Assembly (NCBI GenBank): GCA_902776935.1
Contig: CACYRS010000019.1
Location: 1-64,000 of the forward strand
Direction of reading: 5' to 3'
Length of the DNA: 64,000 bases
Source: an uncultured Prevotellaceae bacterium
Lineage (GTDB): Bacteria; Bacteroidota; Bacteroidia; Bacteroidales; Bacteroidaceae
In this document: positions 1-8,183 of the stretch, piece after piece
How positions within the stretch are numbered: the first letter of the stretch is position 1
Layout of the letters: every line of letters starts with the position of its first letter
The notes under the pieces: generated by a model
Database searches by the model: none
The model's input: only the letters and a program-made list of their open reading frames with translations
Told to the model about the DNA's origin: nothing
Position numbers and translations under genes: made by a program

Positions 1-66
1 AGTTACCATCAGTACTTCACGCTCTTTGTAACCATCGATTGTCATTGAAACTGGAGTCTTTGCCAT
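1..66 (-). CDS. Probable T6SS tube protein (Hcp/TssD-like), N-terminal fragment
   Basis: Only the first 22 codons are in the window; the gene runs off the left edge. The peptide begins MAKTPVSMTIDGYKEREVL, a short beta-strand start resembling Bacteroidota TssD/Hcp tube proteins. The nearby vgrG at 1354 supports a secretion-system setting. A good Bacteroidota promoter lies upstream at 154-185, leaving a leader of about 85 nt. The start codon is the only in-frame ATG preceded by non-coding AT-rich sequence. The assignment rests on very little sequence and could be another small conserved protein. Confidence 0.4.
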   Translation of the reverse strand, partial: MAKTPVSMTIDGYKEREVLMVT

Positions 67-153
67 AATTCTTTTCCTTTCTTTAATTTTAAATTGTTAA
101 ACATTTCTTTTTTATTATTTATGTTCTTTTGTTCTTCTGTCTGATTGACGATG

Positions 154-185
154 CAAAGATACGGCGATTTTCACCCGCTTCCAAG
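154..185 (-). promoter_or_regulatory. Bacteroidota promoter for the leftward tube-protein gene
   Basis: On the minus strand a TATCTTTG -7 element lies at 161-154, with a CTTG -33-like element at 185-182, 20 bp apart. This is the usual spacing of the TTTG/TAnnTTTG promoter. The rest of 67-301 holds no gene that I can support. Confidence 0.6.
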
Positions 186-301
186 TTTTTTTCTGATTTC
201 TTTCTCAACTATACGCGACACTCGCACCATTTTGCGACAAACCCCACAAATCCCCCAAATCTCTGTCGCGCTTTTCTAGATGCACAGTGTGATGATAATG
301 T

Positions 302-1078
302 TTACTTACACTTGATATCTTTGAACTTCCAATCGGTGGAGGGCTCGATAAGGTCGAACTCCGTGGCATTGTCGGGCAGTGGCGGGAAAATCAATACGAA
401 GCGCAGCTTCTGGCCAGGCCATGGCGTACGTGTAGAATTAGGCGCCATTGTGATGTTCTCCACACCTTCAAGACCTAACTTTCCACCCTTGTTGCCTTTG
501 ATATAGGTAGTACCCTTGATGGAAGCTCCGTCATTGACAGTAGAGCATACAAACTCCATCTCAAGACGAGTCTCCGTATCAGAACATGCCACGCGAACAA
601 TCTTGGTAGTAGTACTTTTCTTGTTCACGTAGATAGGATTCTCACGCACATATCTATATTTGGAATAGTCGGCCAGGATGGTCGTGTTATTGTTCAGGAT
701 GCTGGGGCCTTCTTCCGTGCGGCCTGCCTTCACGTAAAGGTCGTTGATCTTACGGGTAATCTGCATCTGATCAGTATAGCCGTATATGCAGTTCAGCTTG
801 GCGGCCTCCTCATACTTGGTGAGGGCATCCTCCCAATATTCACCACCCTCAAAGTCTCTGGCACTTTCCATAGCTTCCTTGAAGCTCTGTTCGTACTGTG
901 CCTTCTCCTTGGCATAGATCTCCATCTGCTTCTTACGCTCAGCGGATTCTATACCATGATTGATAGCTCCAAACACACCACTGATAGTCGATGATGTGTT
1001 CCAACTGTTCCACTGAGCATTTGCAGGAGCTGTCATCATTGCTCCCAACAAGACTAAAACAATAAATCTCTTTTTCAT
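302..1078 (-). CDS. Secreted TPR-like hypothetical protein
   Basis: A 258-aa protein with a clear signal peptide (MKKRFIVLVLLGAMMTAPANA, cleavage before QWNSW), so it is exported. Residues about 40-120 are helical and charged and contain one recognisable TPR-like hairpin (YWEDALTKYEEAAKLN). The C-terminal half (about 125-258) is beta-rich with many polar residues and resembles a small beta-sandwich domain. I do not recognise the family. It has its own promoter at 1149-1180 and is divergent from vgrG, separated by about 275 bp. Its position between the probable tube gene and vgrG makes a role in that locus possible, but nothing in the protein shows it. Confidence 0.75.
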   Translation of the reverse strand: MKKRFIVLVLLGAMMTAPANAQWNSWNTSSTISGVFGAINHGIESAERKKQMEIYAKEKAQYEQSFKEAMESARDFEGGEYWEDALTKYEEAAKLNCIYGYTDQMQITRKINDLYVKAGRTEEGPSILNNNTTILADYSKYRYVRENPIYVNKKSTTTKIVRVACSDTETRLEMEFVCSTVNDGASIKGTTYIKGNKGGKLGLEGVENITMAPNSTRTPWPGQKLRFVLIFPPLPDNATEFDLIEPSTDWKFKDIKCK

Positions 1079-1148
1079 ATTCGTTCGTAATTAAAATAAA
1101 TGCAAGATAGATTCGTTTAATTTCTGCTATAATGAGTAGTAACAGTTG

Positions 1149-1180
1149 CAAAGATAAATATTTTTTCTGTAATTACCAAA
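1149..1180 (-). promoter_or_regulatory. Bacteroidota promoter of the secreted hypothetical gene
   Basis: On the minus strand TTTG at 1180-1177 and TATCTTTG at 1156-1149 are 20 bp apart, a near-consensus pair. The leader to the ATG at 1078 is about 65 nt. Confidence 0.7.
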
Positions 1181-1297
1181 TTATTTTCCATGAAATTTCC
1201 TGTGTACGCCAACACTAAGGAGAAATCAAGTCAGAACTATTATACACATATATAAAACGGAATTTTTTTACTGATAAAATGGAAAATTACTGGTCAA

Positions 1298-1331
1298 TTT
1301 GTTTTTGTTTCATTGAATTTTTGTATCTTTG
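1298..1331 (+). promoter_or_regulatory. Promoter of the vgrG cluster
   Basis: TATCTTTG lies at 1324-1331, with TTTG-type -33 candidates at 1298-1301 and 1304-1307. The vgrG ATG is 22 nt downstream. The five genes that follow are closely packed, so this may be the promoter for the whole cluster to 10133. Confidence 0.6.
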
Positions 1332-1353
1332 TAGCGGAAAAAAACAATAAATT

Positions 1354-4300
1354 ATGGCAATAATCAGTATGACCCTGAGTGGTGTGCTCCATTATGAGGG
1401 AACTACCACATCGACGAAGACAACAGCCGATATCACGCTCGCAACGGAAACGACGACAAGCGAAATCTATATCTTCCCGAAAGAAAAAGCGCCGAAAGCC
1501 CTGAAATACAGACTTGCGATCAAGGAATTCAGTTTCCACAAGAAGATGTATCAGCCGACAGAAGCTCTCGCCCTTATCAGCATCACAAAGGCTCAGGGTG
1601 TGGATAATGCTTACGAGCGTATCGACTGGGACATGCTCGACAAGATGTTCAAGCATGCCAAGGTCAGTCTGGCTGACGGTGACTTCACCATCGGCGACGA
1701 CTATTACGTACACGAGGTGCTGCCTCACTATAAGAAAGACGGCATGAACGTCATCCTGAAGATCTACAGTCCCGACAAGATGATGACCGTCAGACAGGCC
1801 AGCCGCACCTGGGTGGCCAAGAAGCTGTTTGCTGGCATTCTGGACATAGAGCGAAAGAAGTATTTGTATCCGTGGGCCGCTGCAGAAACGGAAAAAGACA
1901 CCGACAAGGACAAAGACACCGACAAGGATAAAGACACCGACAAGGATAAAAGCATCTTTGATAAGATAATAGAAAAGGCTAATCAGGAAGATGAAAAGGC
2001 CGAAAAAATCCGCATCAAATGCGATGCTCAGAACATGAAGGTTCTGAGGTATGGCGATAATAAGACGGAGCATATCTTCCCCTTCCTGGTACAGTATAAC
2101 GAGAGTTTCTACGACATGCTGGCCCGAACAGCCAACCGCTGGGGTGAGTTCTTGTATTATGAGGACAACAAGTTGAATATCGGATATAACGACACCGTCA
2201 CCCCCGTTAAGATAGAAGAAAACCAAGTCAAGGAGATCGCCACCTTTGACCCTGCGACAAAACAACTGTCGATCGGTGCTGACGGAAGATATGACTACCC
2301 CGCCAACAATAGCGGCCTGATAGGTAAGCCAGTACAGAAGTCACCTTTTATAGTGAAAGCCCAGATGGGCGCTTTCGGCGGCGCGGCCGACAAATGGATT
2401 ATAAATCAGTTTTCAGCTGTGTTCAAGAACGACAAGAACCTGCCTACACTGATCGGTAACATGCTGTTCGACAACCTGTTTAACCTGGCAAGGGAAGAGT
2501 CAAAAGTAGCCAAGCTGAATTCTGATTTCAATGATAAATACAAATTTGGCAATAACCACGATAATGATGTCCAGTATGGCAACCACGACTTCGCCAAAAA
2601 GGGCGAGGATAAAAATGAAAAGCCTGCTTTCCAGCAGTTCACTGAGCTGCATACCAAATACAACGACGAGAAATATATCGCTATTGTAGAGAAGGAGCTG
2701 ACCGTAGGGCAGAAGACCATCCATATCGACTATGAAACGATCCACCCGAAGCTGAAGTTGGGAAGTATCATCTCCTTCAACGACAAGAACTTCATCGTAG
2801 TGGAGATCTTGGGCGTAAAGGGCGAGACCGGCAATATGACATTCCAGCTTGTGGCAACGTCTCAGGATCCTGCCGACAAGATCTTCTACCCTTCGGTGAT
2901 TCCAGCAGGCCACGTAAGATACGCCCATCCACAGCCGGCTACGATCACTGACGTTGACGACCCCGCACTCAACAAGAACCGCGCCAGAGTGATGTTCTCC
3001 TGGCAGACCATCGAATATGATGATCCTGAGAAAAAATTGGGAATTAAAGACGTTAGTAAGGAACTCTCCTCACCCTGGCTGAGCTTTGCCTCCAACCATC
3101 AGGGTCACCCCAATGTGGGTAAGCACTACGAAGGCAATCCTGTGATGGTGGGATTCGAAGATGGCAACGTGGAGCGTCCTTACATCATGGGTGGTTTAGG
3201 CGATGAAGGTGGCAGGCCCAACCAGGACGTGGTCATCTCGAGCCCAGGTGAGCATTTGCTGACGCTTACCGACGGTACGGGTCAAGGCATACAGGCCTTC
3301 CTCGCAGGAGCATTCTCGCCACTGTTTAAGAACTTCACAAGCTTTGTGCCCAACCTCATTCCTGCCATCAAGTGGGATAAGAACAAATATTTCGAGGGTG
3401 GTTTCGAACTGACAGACCGTTATGGAATGTACAAGATTTCGGGCTCTACCGACGGGCGCAACGTATCCATCGCTTCCAACTGGGGCGACGTGAAGATCAA
3501 TGCCTTCACAGGCATCAGCATCTCTGCCCCTAACGGTGATGTAAAGATCTCCGGCAAGAACGTCACTATCGAGGCAGGCAACAACCTGAAGCTCGTATCA
3601 GGAACGAACGTCAACTACAAGTTGTGGAAATCGAAGGATACCAAGGGAGGCACCGCTGCCCAGTTGCTGCTGGAAGTGACGGCACAGGTGACCAAGAAGT
3701 TGGCCGCTACCCTCATGGACGTTATCGATCTGACAGTCGTCAGGTCGATCGTTGAGGTATTCTTCCGTCCAGTGGAGGGAAGCCTCACGTTGAAGTCCAA
3801 CAGATTCCTGAAACTCGAGGCTGGCGAAAATCATTGTGAAATGCCCGAGAACGCCTTTAATGCGGAAAAGAGGAAGAAAATGCTGGATGAAATCAACAAG
3901 GAGGCGATTGTGAAAGGTGCAGGTATTGGTAATGGAATGGTGGAAATTATCAAGTACATTTCACCGTTATCCCGCAATATGATAGAACGCTTTTTTGAAA
4001 AGTATAACGCTGGTGTTGATGAATTGAAGATTCTAAAGAACAATATCAATTTCTTGAGATTATATGCAGATGAACCGTCTAAAGCTGAAAAGCCTGCGGA
4101 AGTATGTAAGCCAATTGACGATCTGGTGAAAGATCTATGGAAGCAAGATAAAGACGAAGACTGGGATGAAAGCAAGTGTGTATTCAAACAGGTGGATGTT
4201 GACGATAGTGCAGCTGATAAACTGAAGGATGATGCAGCCATGCGCATATCAGGCAAAACCGCAGATCAATATAATCCGATAAAAGCCAAGGTAAAAAAAG

Positions 4301-5103
4301 GTATTATTGATGACCGTAAGTTGTTGAGAAAAGATATAATGAGGTCGCTAAATAAGACGAGAAAACTTATTTACGAAGCGACGCATCTAAAGCCAACCAA
4401 GGAGGATATTAATAAGCTGGTAGGTCATTTCAACATGACGGTAATGCCGAAGGATTTCAAGGATAAGATATTAAAGGCATTTGATCCGGAGAAACTTAAG
4501 GATGTGCCTTTCTATACAACAATAGATGACACAAATAAAAAGCTGAATAGTAGAATTGATGGTGTAATTAAAGAAAATGACGGTTTGGTATTAATCTTGA
4601 GACGATTAGTCATGATTAATCTGTTAGAGGAGTTCGGATTCAATAAAGATACGCGAATAAAATTAAATGATAAAAATGAACCCAGTGAAACTGGATCTGT
4701 TCCTGAAAATCCTACGGCCACGACAGTACTAAATTCTAAGGTATGGGAAGGTTACGTGAAGAGTTTAAACGGTGTTCCTAAACTGGAAAAAGACAAGTGG
4801 TCGACTATCGGTGGTGCTCTGAAGGGCGCTGTTGACGAGGCTCTTGACGAACAAAAGAAAAAGATTGCTTTCTGGAAAGACCTTGCAGAGAAAAAGACGT
4901 GGGGTGAAGGCAAGAACGGTTGTATACTATTTGCGAGTGGCGACAAAACGTACAACATGAATGGCGACAAATTTAAGGCTATAACACCTCTTAAGTCGGA
5001 TATCAAATACTTGAGCAATGCCAACACCACCCTTGATAAGAAAGAAAAGAAAACGATTCAAGGTTTCATTGAGAAGCTGCAGACAGCGATGTTAAAATTA
5101 TAG
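1354..5103 (+). CDS. vgrG: VgrG/TssI-type T6SS spike protein with long C-terminal extension
   Basis: A 1249-aa protein. Residues 1-180 and about 225-510 look like the two gp27-like hub domains of VgrG, including the stretch LARTANRWGEFLYYED (about 256-271). An Asp/Lys-rich linker at 181-199 splits the hub. Residues about 518-615 form the gp5-like OB fold (KNRARVMFSW, HYEGNPVMVGFEDGNVERPY). Residues about 688-755 are the regular beta-repeats of a needle (VSIASNWGDVKINAFTGISI). A further 490 residues follow, mostly helical and lysine-rich from about 840. In the family this protein caps the Hcp tube and carries effectors. The extension could be an effector domain or an effector-docking region; no catalytic motif was recognised. 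The cluster continues with the spike-like gene 12 nt downstream. Confidence 0.8.
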   Translation: MAIISMTLSGVLHYEGTTTSTKTTADITLATETTTSEIYIFPKEKAPKALKYRLAIKEFSFHKKMYQPTEALALISITKAQGVDNAYERIDWDMLDKMFKHAKVSLADGDFTIGDDYYVHEVLPHYKKDGMNVILKIYSPDKMMTVRQASRTWVAKKLFAGILDIERKKYLYPWAAAETEKDTDKDKDTDKDKDTDKDKSIFDKIIEKANQEDEKAEKIRIKCDAQNMKVLRYGDNKTEHIFPFLVQYNESFYDMLARTANRWGEFLYYEDNKLNIGYNDTVTPVKIEENQVKEIATFDPATKQLSIGADGRYDYPANNSGLIGKPVQKSPFIVKAQMGAFGGAADKWIINQFSAVFKNDKNLPTLIGNMLFDNLFNLAREESKVAKLNSDFNDKYKFGNNHDNDVQYGNHDFAKKGEDKNEKPAFQQFTELHTKYNDEKYIAIVEKELTVGQKTIHIDYETIHPKLKLGSIISFNDKNFIVVEILGVKGETGNMTFQLVATSQDPADKIFYPSVIPAGHVRYAHPQPATITDVDDPALNKNRARVMFSWQTIEYDDPEKKLGIKDVSKELSSPWLSFASNHQGHPNVGKHYEGNPVMVGFEDGNVERPYIMGGLGDEGGRPNQDVVISSPGEHLLTLTDGTGQGIQAFLAGAFSPLFKNFTSFVPNLIPAIKWDKNKYFEGGFELTDRYGMYKISGSTDGRNVSIASNWGDVKINAFTGISISAPNGDVKISGKNVTIEAGNNLKLVSGTNVNYKLWKSKDTKGGTAAQLLLEVTAQVTKKLAATLMDVIDLTVVRSIVEVFFRPVEGSLTLKSNRFLKLEAGENHCEMPENAFNAEKRKKMLDEINKEAIVKGAGIGNGMVEIIKYISPLSRNMIERFFEKYNAGVDELKILKNNINFLRLYADEPSKAEKPAEVCKPIDDLVKDLWKQDKDEDWDESKCVFKQVDVDDSAADKLKDDAAMRISGKTADQYNPIKAKVKKGIIDDRKLLRKDIMRSLNKTRKLIYEATHLKPTKEDINKLVGHFNMTVMPKDFKDKILKAFDPEKLKDVPFYTTIDDTNKKLNSRIDGVIKENDGLVLILRRLVMINLLEEFGFNKDTRIKLNDKNEPSETGSVPENPTATTVLNSKVWEGYVKSLNGVPKLEKDKWSTIGGALKGAVDEALDEQKKKIAFWKDLAEKKTWGEGKNGCILFASGDKTYNMNGDKFKAITPLKSDIKYLSNANTTLDKKEKKTIQGFIEKLQTAMLKL
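1897..1950 (+). repeat. Three 18-bp tandem repeats inside vgrG
   Basis: Units at 1897-1914, 1915-1932 and 1933-1950 differ at only one base and encode the repeated hexapeptide DTDKDK. The array is in frame and forms a charged linker in the VgrG hub. Copy number is likely variable between strains, by analogy with other coding tandem repeats. Confidence 0.9.
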
Positions 5104-5115
5104 GAGGCAGATATT

Positions 5116-7077
5116 ATGGGATATATATTTGATGATTGGAAAGAGCTGCTTGAAAAATTCCAGAGCAGTGTAGAGAAGGATCTGGAGGAGATCCATCAGC
5201 ATAAGTCGGAGGTTCAGCAGATCAAGGCAGACCTGATAGAGCGACTTGACAAAGGCCACTATTATCGCGATGATGACACAGTGATCATTTCCGCCCCGAA
5301 TATCGTGATAGGTAACGTCGACAAAAACGGCGACCTGCTCGGCGGAGGTGTCGGCAATGTGATAATCAAAGGTAATGGTGTCGCCCTCGAAGGTGTCGGC
5401 AATGGGGGACATGTCGTTACCCGTGCCTCCAGCATCCGCCAGACAGCCGTCGACCCGGGTGTAGACGGTGTGGAGAATGTGGTACGCAGCACGTCGGAGA
5501 TTGTCTCTCAGGCAAGCAGCATCGTGCTCCACAGCAGCGATGCCAAGGATGCCTTCTCTATGTCGGCAGCCCCACCTAACAGTGGCGGTATCACCATCCA
5601 TGCCGACCAGACGCTGAACCTCGAGGCAGCCCTCTCGGCCGACGGCCGTAAGGAGCAGATTGAGGCTACTGTCGAGGGACTCTCAAAACAGGCTCAGGAT
5701 CTGAATAAGCAGATAGGTGAGCAGAAGAAGAGCGTGGAAGACTGCTTCAAGAAGATGTCGGACCTGCTCGATCAGGAAGACAAGCATAATATGGAGGACG
5801 ACTTCCTGAACCGTGTAGACCTGAAAGAAATCGCGCTGGCCCATGAGAGTATCAACGACCTGACACCTGTGCTATACCAGGCCACCCTGCATTTTATACA
5901 TCTCGTGTCGCAACTCGCAGAGGTGAACCGCCAGAAGAAAGCTCTGGAGGACGAGAAAGGCAAGATCAAGACGGGCGACGCCTTCAAGAAGAATTCGACG
6001 GGCGCCAGAATGAACATCGTGGCAGAGCGTATCGATGTGGCTACCGCCGATGGCGACGGCAACCTACATACCCAGCCGGGAGCAGGCATCAGCGTCAGAA
6101 CGCCTGATGTCAGCCTCAGCATGATGGACGACGAGGGTAAACTCGTAGAGCATGGCGGGTTCAGCGTCAATGCCCAGAACATCAGTCTCTCGTCAGTCAA
6201 TCCGAAAGAGAAGGAGCTGCCCGTCACGGGGCGTGTCAACATCCACTCGAAGGAGATCAACCTTGAAGCTGTAGACTATCAGGTTGACGACAAGGGTGTT
6301 AAGGAGAAGGAACTGACAAAGGATAGCAAGATCACGATGACGGCAAAGACCGTAGAGGTGGCAACGACCAACCCGAAGGATATCGAGCGCGACGACAAGG
6401 GCAAGCTCACCAAGGGCGAATATACTGCCGAAGGCGATGTCATCATCCGTTCGAAGACCGTTGCTGTGGAGAGCCTCGACTACGAGGTGAAGGACGGCAA
6501 GCTCTCGACGAAGACCCTGACGAAGGACGGCAAGCTCAGCGTACGTGCCGAGAAGATGAATTTCCTCTCTGCCGATGCCGAGGGTAAGGCCACAGGAGCC
6601 ATCAACCTGAATGCGAAGGCCGTCAGCGTGAAGTCGATGGATGTCGACAAGGAGAAGCTTACCGACGACAAGCTGGCCGCAGGCAGCACGATGACCCTCG
6701 TAAGTGAAAAGATGTACGTGGGCGCGAAGTCGAAGGACATCAAGAGCAAGAAGATACAAGCCTTGAGCGAGGAGATTGGCGCCTTTGCCGACAAGACGCT
6801 GGAGATACAGCAGGGCGACGGCAAGGCACTCGTACAACTCGATGGAGGCAATGCATCAGTTGGCGGTAGCAAGAGCCAGATCTATGGCGACACTACCATC
6901 AATGGAAAGGCCGACATCAAGGGTGATGTCAAGGCTCCGAAAGCCGTTATCGACAATCTCGAGGCTAAGTCATCATTCAAGTCAACAAACATCAGCGACG
7001 GTATCGCTATACCAGGAGCTCCAGGAGGTGGCAAACTGAGTGCTAAGCTGAAGACGGAAGATGCACCAAAGGAGTAG
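5116..7077 (+). CDS. Spike-like beta-repeat protein of the vgrG cluster, function unknown
   Basis: A 653-aa protein without signal peptide. Residues 1-50 are helical (coiled-coil-like), followed by a beta stretch (DDTVIISAPNIVIGNVDKNG). A helical hairpin lies at about 185-285. From about 290 to 600 there is a series of beta repeats of the type (V/I)xIxSKxVxVESxDYEV, with each strand pair about 20-30 residues apart, like the triple-stranded needle of gp5/VgrG. The C-terminus (IYGDTTINGKADIKGDV) continues this pattern. It starts 12 nt after vgrG, so both are probably co-transcribed. I infer a structural needle or carrier protein that works with VgrG. No enzymatic motif was seen and I do not recognise a named family. 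Confidence 0.65.
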   Translation: MGYIFDDWKELLEKFQSSVEKDLEEIHQHKSEVQQIKADLIERLDKGHYYRDDDTVIISAPNIVIGNVDKNGDLLGGGVGNVIIKGNGVALEGVGNGGHVVTRASSIRQTAVDPGVDGVENVVRSTSEIVSQASSIVLHSSDAKDAFSMSAAPPNSGGITIHADQTLNLEAALSADGRKEQIEATVEGLSKQAQDLNKQIGEQKKSVEDCFKKMSDLLDQEDKHNMEDDFLNRVDLKEIALAHESINDLTPVLYQATLHFIHLVSQLAEVNRQKKALEDEKGKIKTGDAFKKNSTGARMNIVAERIDVATADGDGNLHTQPGAGISVRTPDVSLSMMDDEGKLVEHGGFSVNAQNISLSSVNPKEKELPVTGRVNIHSKEINLEAVDYQVDDKGVKEKELTKDSKITMTAKTVEVATTNPKDIERDDKGKLTKGEYTAEGDVIIRSKTVAVESLDYEVKDGKLSTKTLTKDGKLSVRAEKMNFLSADAEGKATGAINLNAKAVSVKSMDVDKEKLTDDKLAAGSTMTLVSEKMYVGAKSKDIKSKKIQALSEEIGAFADKTLEIQQGDGKALVQLDGGNASVGGSKSQIYGDTTINGKADIKGDVKAPKAVIDNLEAKSSFKSTNISDGIAIPGAPGGGKLSAKLKTEDAPKE

Positions 7078-7112
7078 TTGAGAGTTGAGAGTTTATAGTT
7101 TAGAGTTGAAAT
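7078..7112 (+). repeat. Low-complexity GAGAGTT/TAGAGTT tract between genes
   Basis: The gap between the 653-aa and 242-aa genes is built from degenerate repeats of GTTGAGAGTT and TTTAGAGTT. The same word family occurs in the insertion within the M16 peptidase gene at 62720-62840. Confidence 0.7.
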
Positions 7113-7118
7113 ATAGAT

Positions 7119-7847
7119 ATGAAAAAAGCTGTATATATAGAATTCGACCAGTATGGTGAGGAATTGTCAGGCCATTGCGCCAGATTCGCCTATCGGCTGA
7201 TGAACTTCTGCGTGAAAGCCGAGGAGGTGGCACTACTGCCTATAGAAGCAATGATCGACGGCGATCTGGTAAAGCTCGACGAGTGTAGTATCGTAGGAAG
7301 GAAAGATGACTACACCTTCATGATCATCCCCAACTTCGCAGAGGATATGCCGGCCATCGCCCAAGGCGTGATGATGGAGCATCCGGAGTTTAAGCAGAGC
7401 ATGGAGGAGAAGACCCTCGACACGGTTGATGAGAAGGGGCAATCCATCAAGAAGAATATCCGCTATCTGCTGCTGAAGATGCCCGAGGTGGACGATGAGC
7501 GCTACAAGGTGCTTAAGAACGGAGTAGAACTGTGCTACAACGACTGTAAGGCCGCGATGGAACTGGCCAACAACAAGTTCGACGCGAAGCTTACCCCTCT
7601 GCTGGCAGGTGAGAGCGACTCGGACATTGAGAGTTTGAAGAATGTGCGCGACAAGGTTAACACCGAGTGGGGCGACCATCGTGAGAAGCTCTATCATGAG
7701 AAGATACAGGAGATCGAGGATGCCCACAACAACTGGATGGCCGACCGCGTGGAGGATACGCTCACCCGTTTGCAGGATGAGGACAGGGCAAAGCACGATG
7801 ATTATTCGACTCACTCGATGAAGATGGGTTCTGATGATGAATTTTAA
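7119..7847 (+). CDS. Charged helical protein of the vgrG cluster, function unknown
   Basis: A 242-aa cytosolic-looking protein with no signal peptide or membrane segment. Residues 1-110 are mixed alpha/beta (KKAVYIEFDQYGEELSGHCA). Residues about 130-230 are strongly charged helices (KIQEIEDAHNNWMADRVEDT). It is acidic at the C-terminus. It sits 41 nt after the spike-like gene and 20 nt before the STAS gene, so it belongs to the same transcription unit. An adaptor or chaperone role for the spike is a guess from position only. I do not recognise a family. Confidence 0.65.
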   Translation: MKKAVYIEFDQYGEELSGHCARFAYRLMNFCVKAEEVALLPIEAMIDGDLVKLDECSIVGRKDDYTFMIIPNFAEDMPAIAQGVMMEHPEFKQSMEEKTLDTVDEKGQSIKKNIRYLLLKMPEVDDERYKVLKNGVELCYNDCKAAMELANNKFDAKLTPLLAGESDSDIESLKNVRDKVNTEWGDHREKLYHEKIQEIEDAHNNWMADRVEDTLTRLQDEDRAKHDDYSTHSMKMGSDDEF

Positions 7848-7867
7848 TATAATAAAAGAATAGAATC

Positions 7868-8179
7868 ATGGCTAGAGTATCGATTATTGATAAAGAAGAC
7901 AAACATATAGTATATTTGGGTGGCTATATGGACACTCCGTCGACACCCGATGTGGAAAAGGGTTTGGAGCCTCTCCTAACTAAAGTTGACAAAGATGTTC
8001 TCTTTGACTGTATCAATCTGGATTATATCGCTTCGAGTGTACTGCGCCTCCTGCTCAGGATCCTGAAGAATGCCAAGGCGAACAGTCACCACGTGTATAT
8101 CACGAACATCTCACCCACTATCCGTGAGGCATTTCGACTGACAGGATTCCTCAACCTTTTCGAGCAGTTGGAGTCATAA
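7868..8179 (+). CDS. STAS-domain anti-anti-sigma-factor-like protein
   Basis: A 103-aa single-domain protein. The STAS fold is seen in the strand-helix order, with the core DCINLDYIASSVLRLLLRIL at about 57-76. The serines in IASS lie at the position where SpoIIAA/RsbV proteins are phosphorylated. In that family the unphosphorylated form binds an anti-sigma kinase and the phosphorylated form does not. The next gene, 4 nt downstream, encodes the matching SpoIIE-type phosphatase. No RsbW/SpoIIAB-like kinase gene is in the window, so the partner is missing or lies elsewhere. The vgrG context suggests control of the secretion cluster. Confidence 0.75.
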   Translation: MARVSIIDKEDKHIVYLGGYMDTPSTPDVEKGLEPLLTKVDKDVLFDCINLDYIASSVLRLLLRILKNAKANSHHVYITNISPTIREAFRLTGFLNLFEQLES

Positions 8180-8183
8180 GAGA

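Noticed and set aside
129..506. Rightward open frame of 125 codons
   Set aside because: It overlaps the secreted hypothetical gene on the other strand, has no promoter of its own and shows no protein-like features.
1294..2265. Long leftward frame of 323 codons inside vgrG
   Set aside because: It is a mirror frame of the vgrG coding sequence with repetitive LVGVF runs caused by the Asp/Lys repeat.
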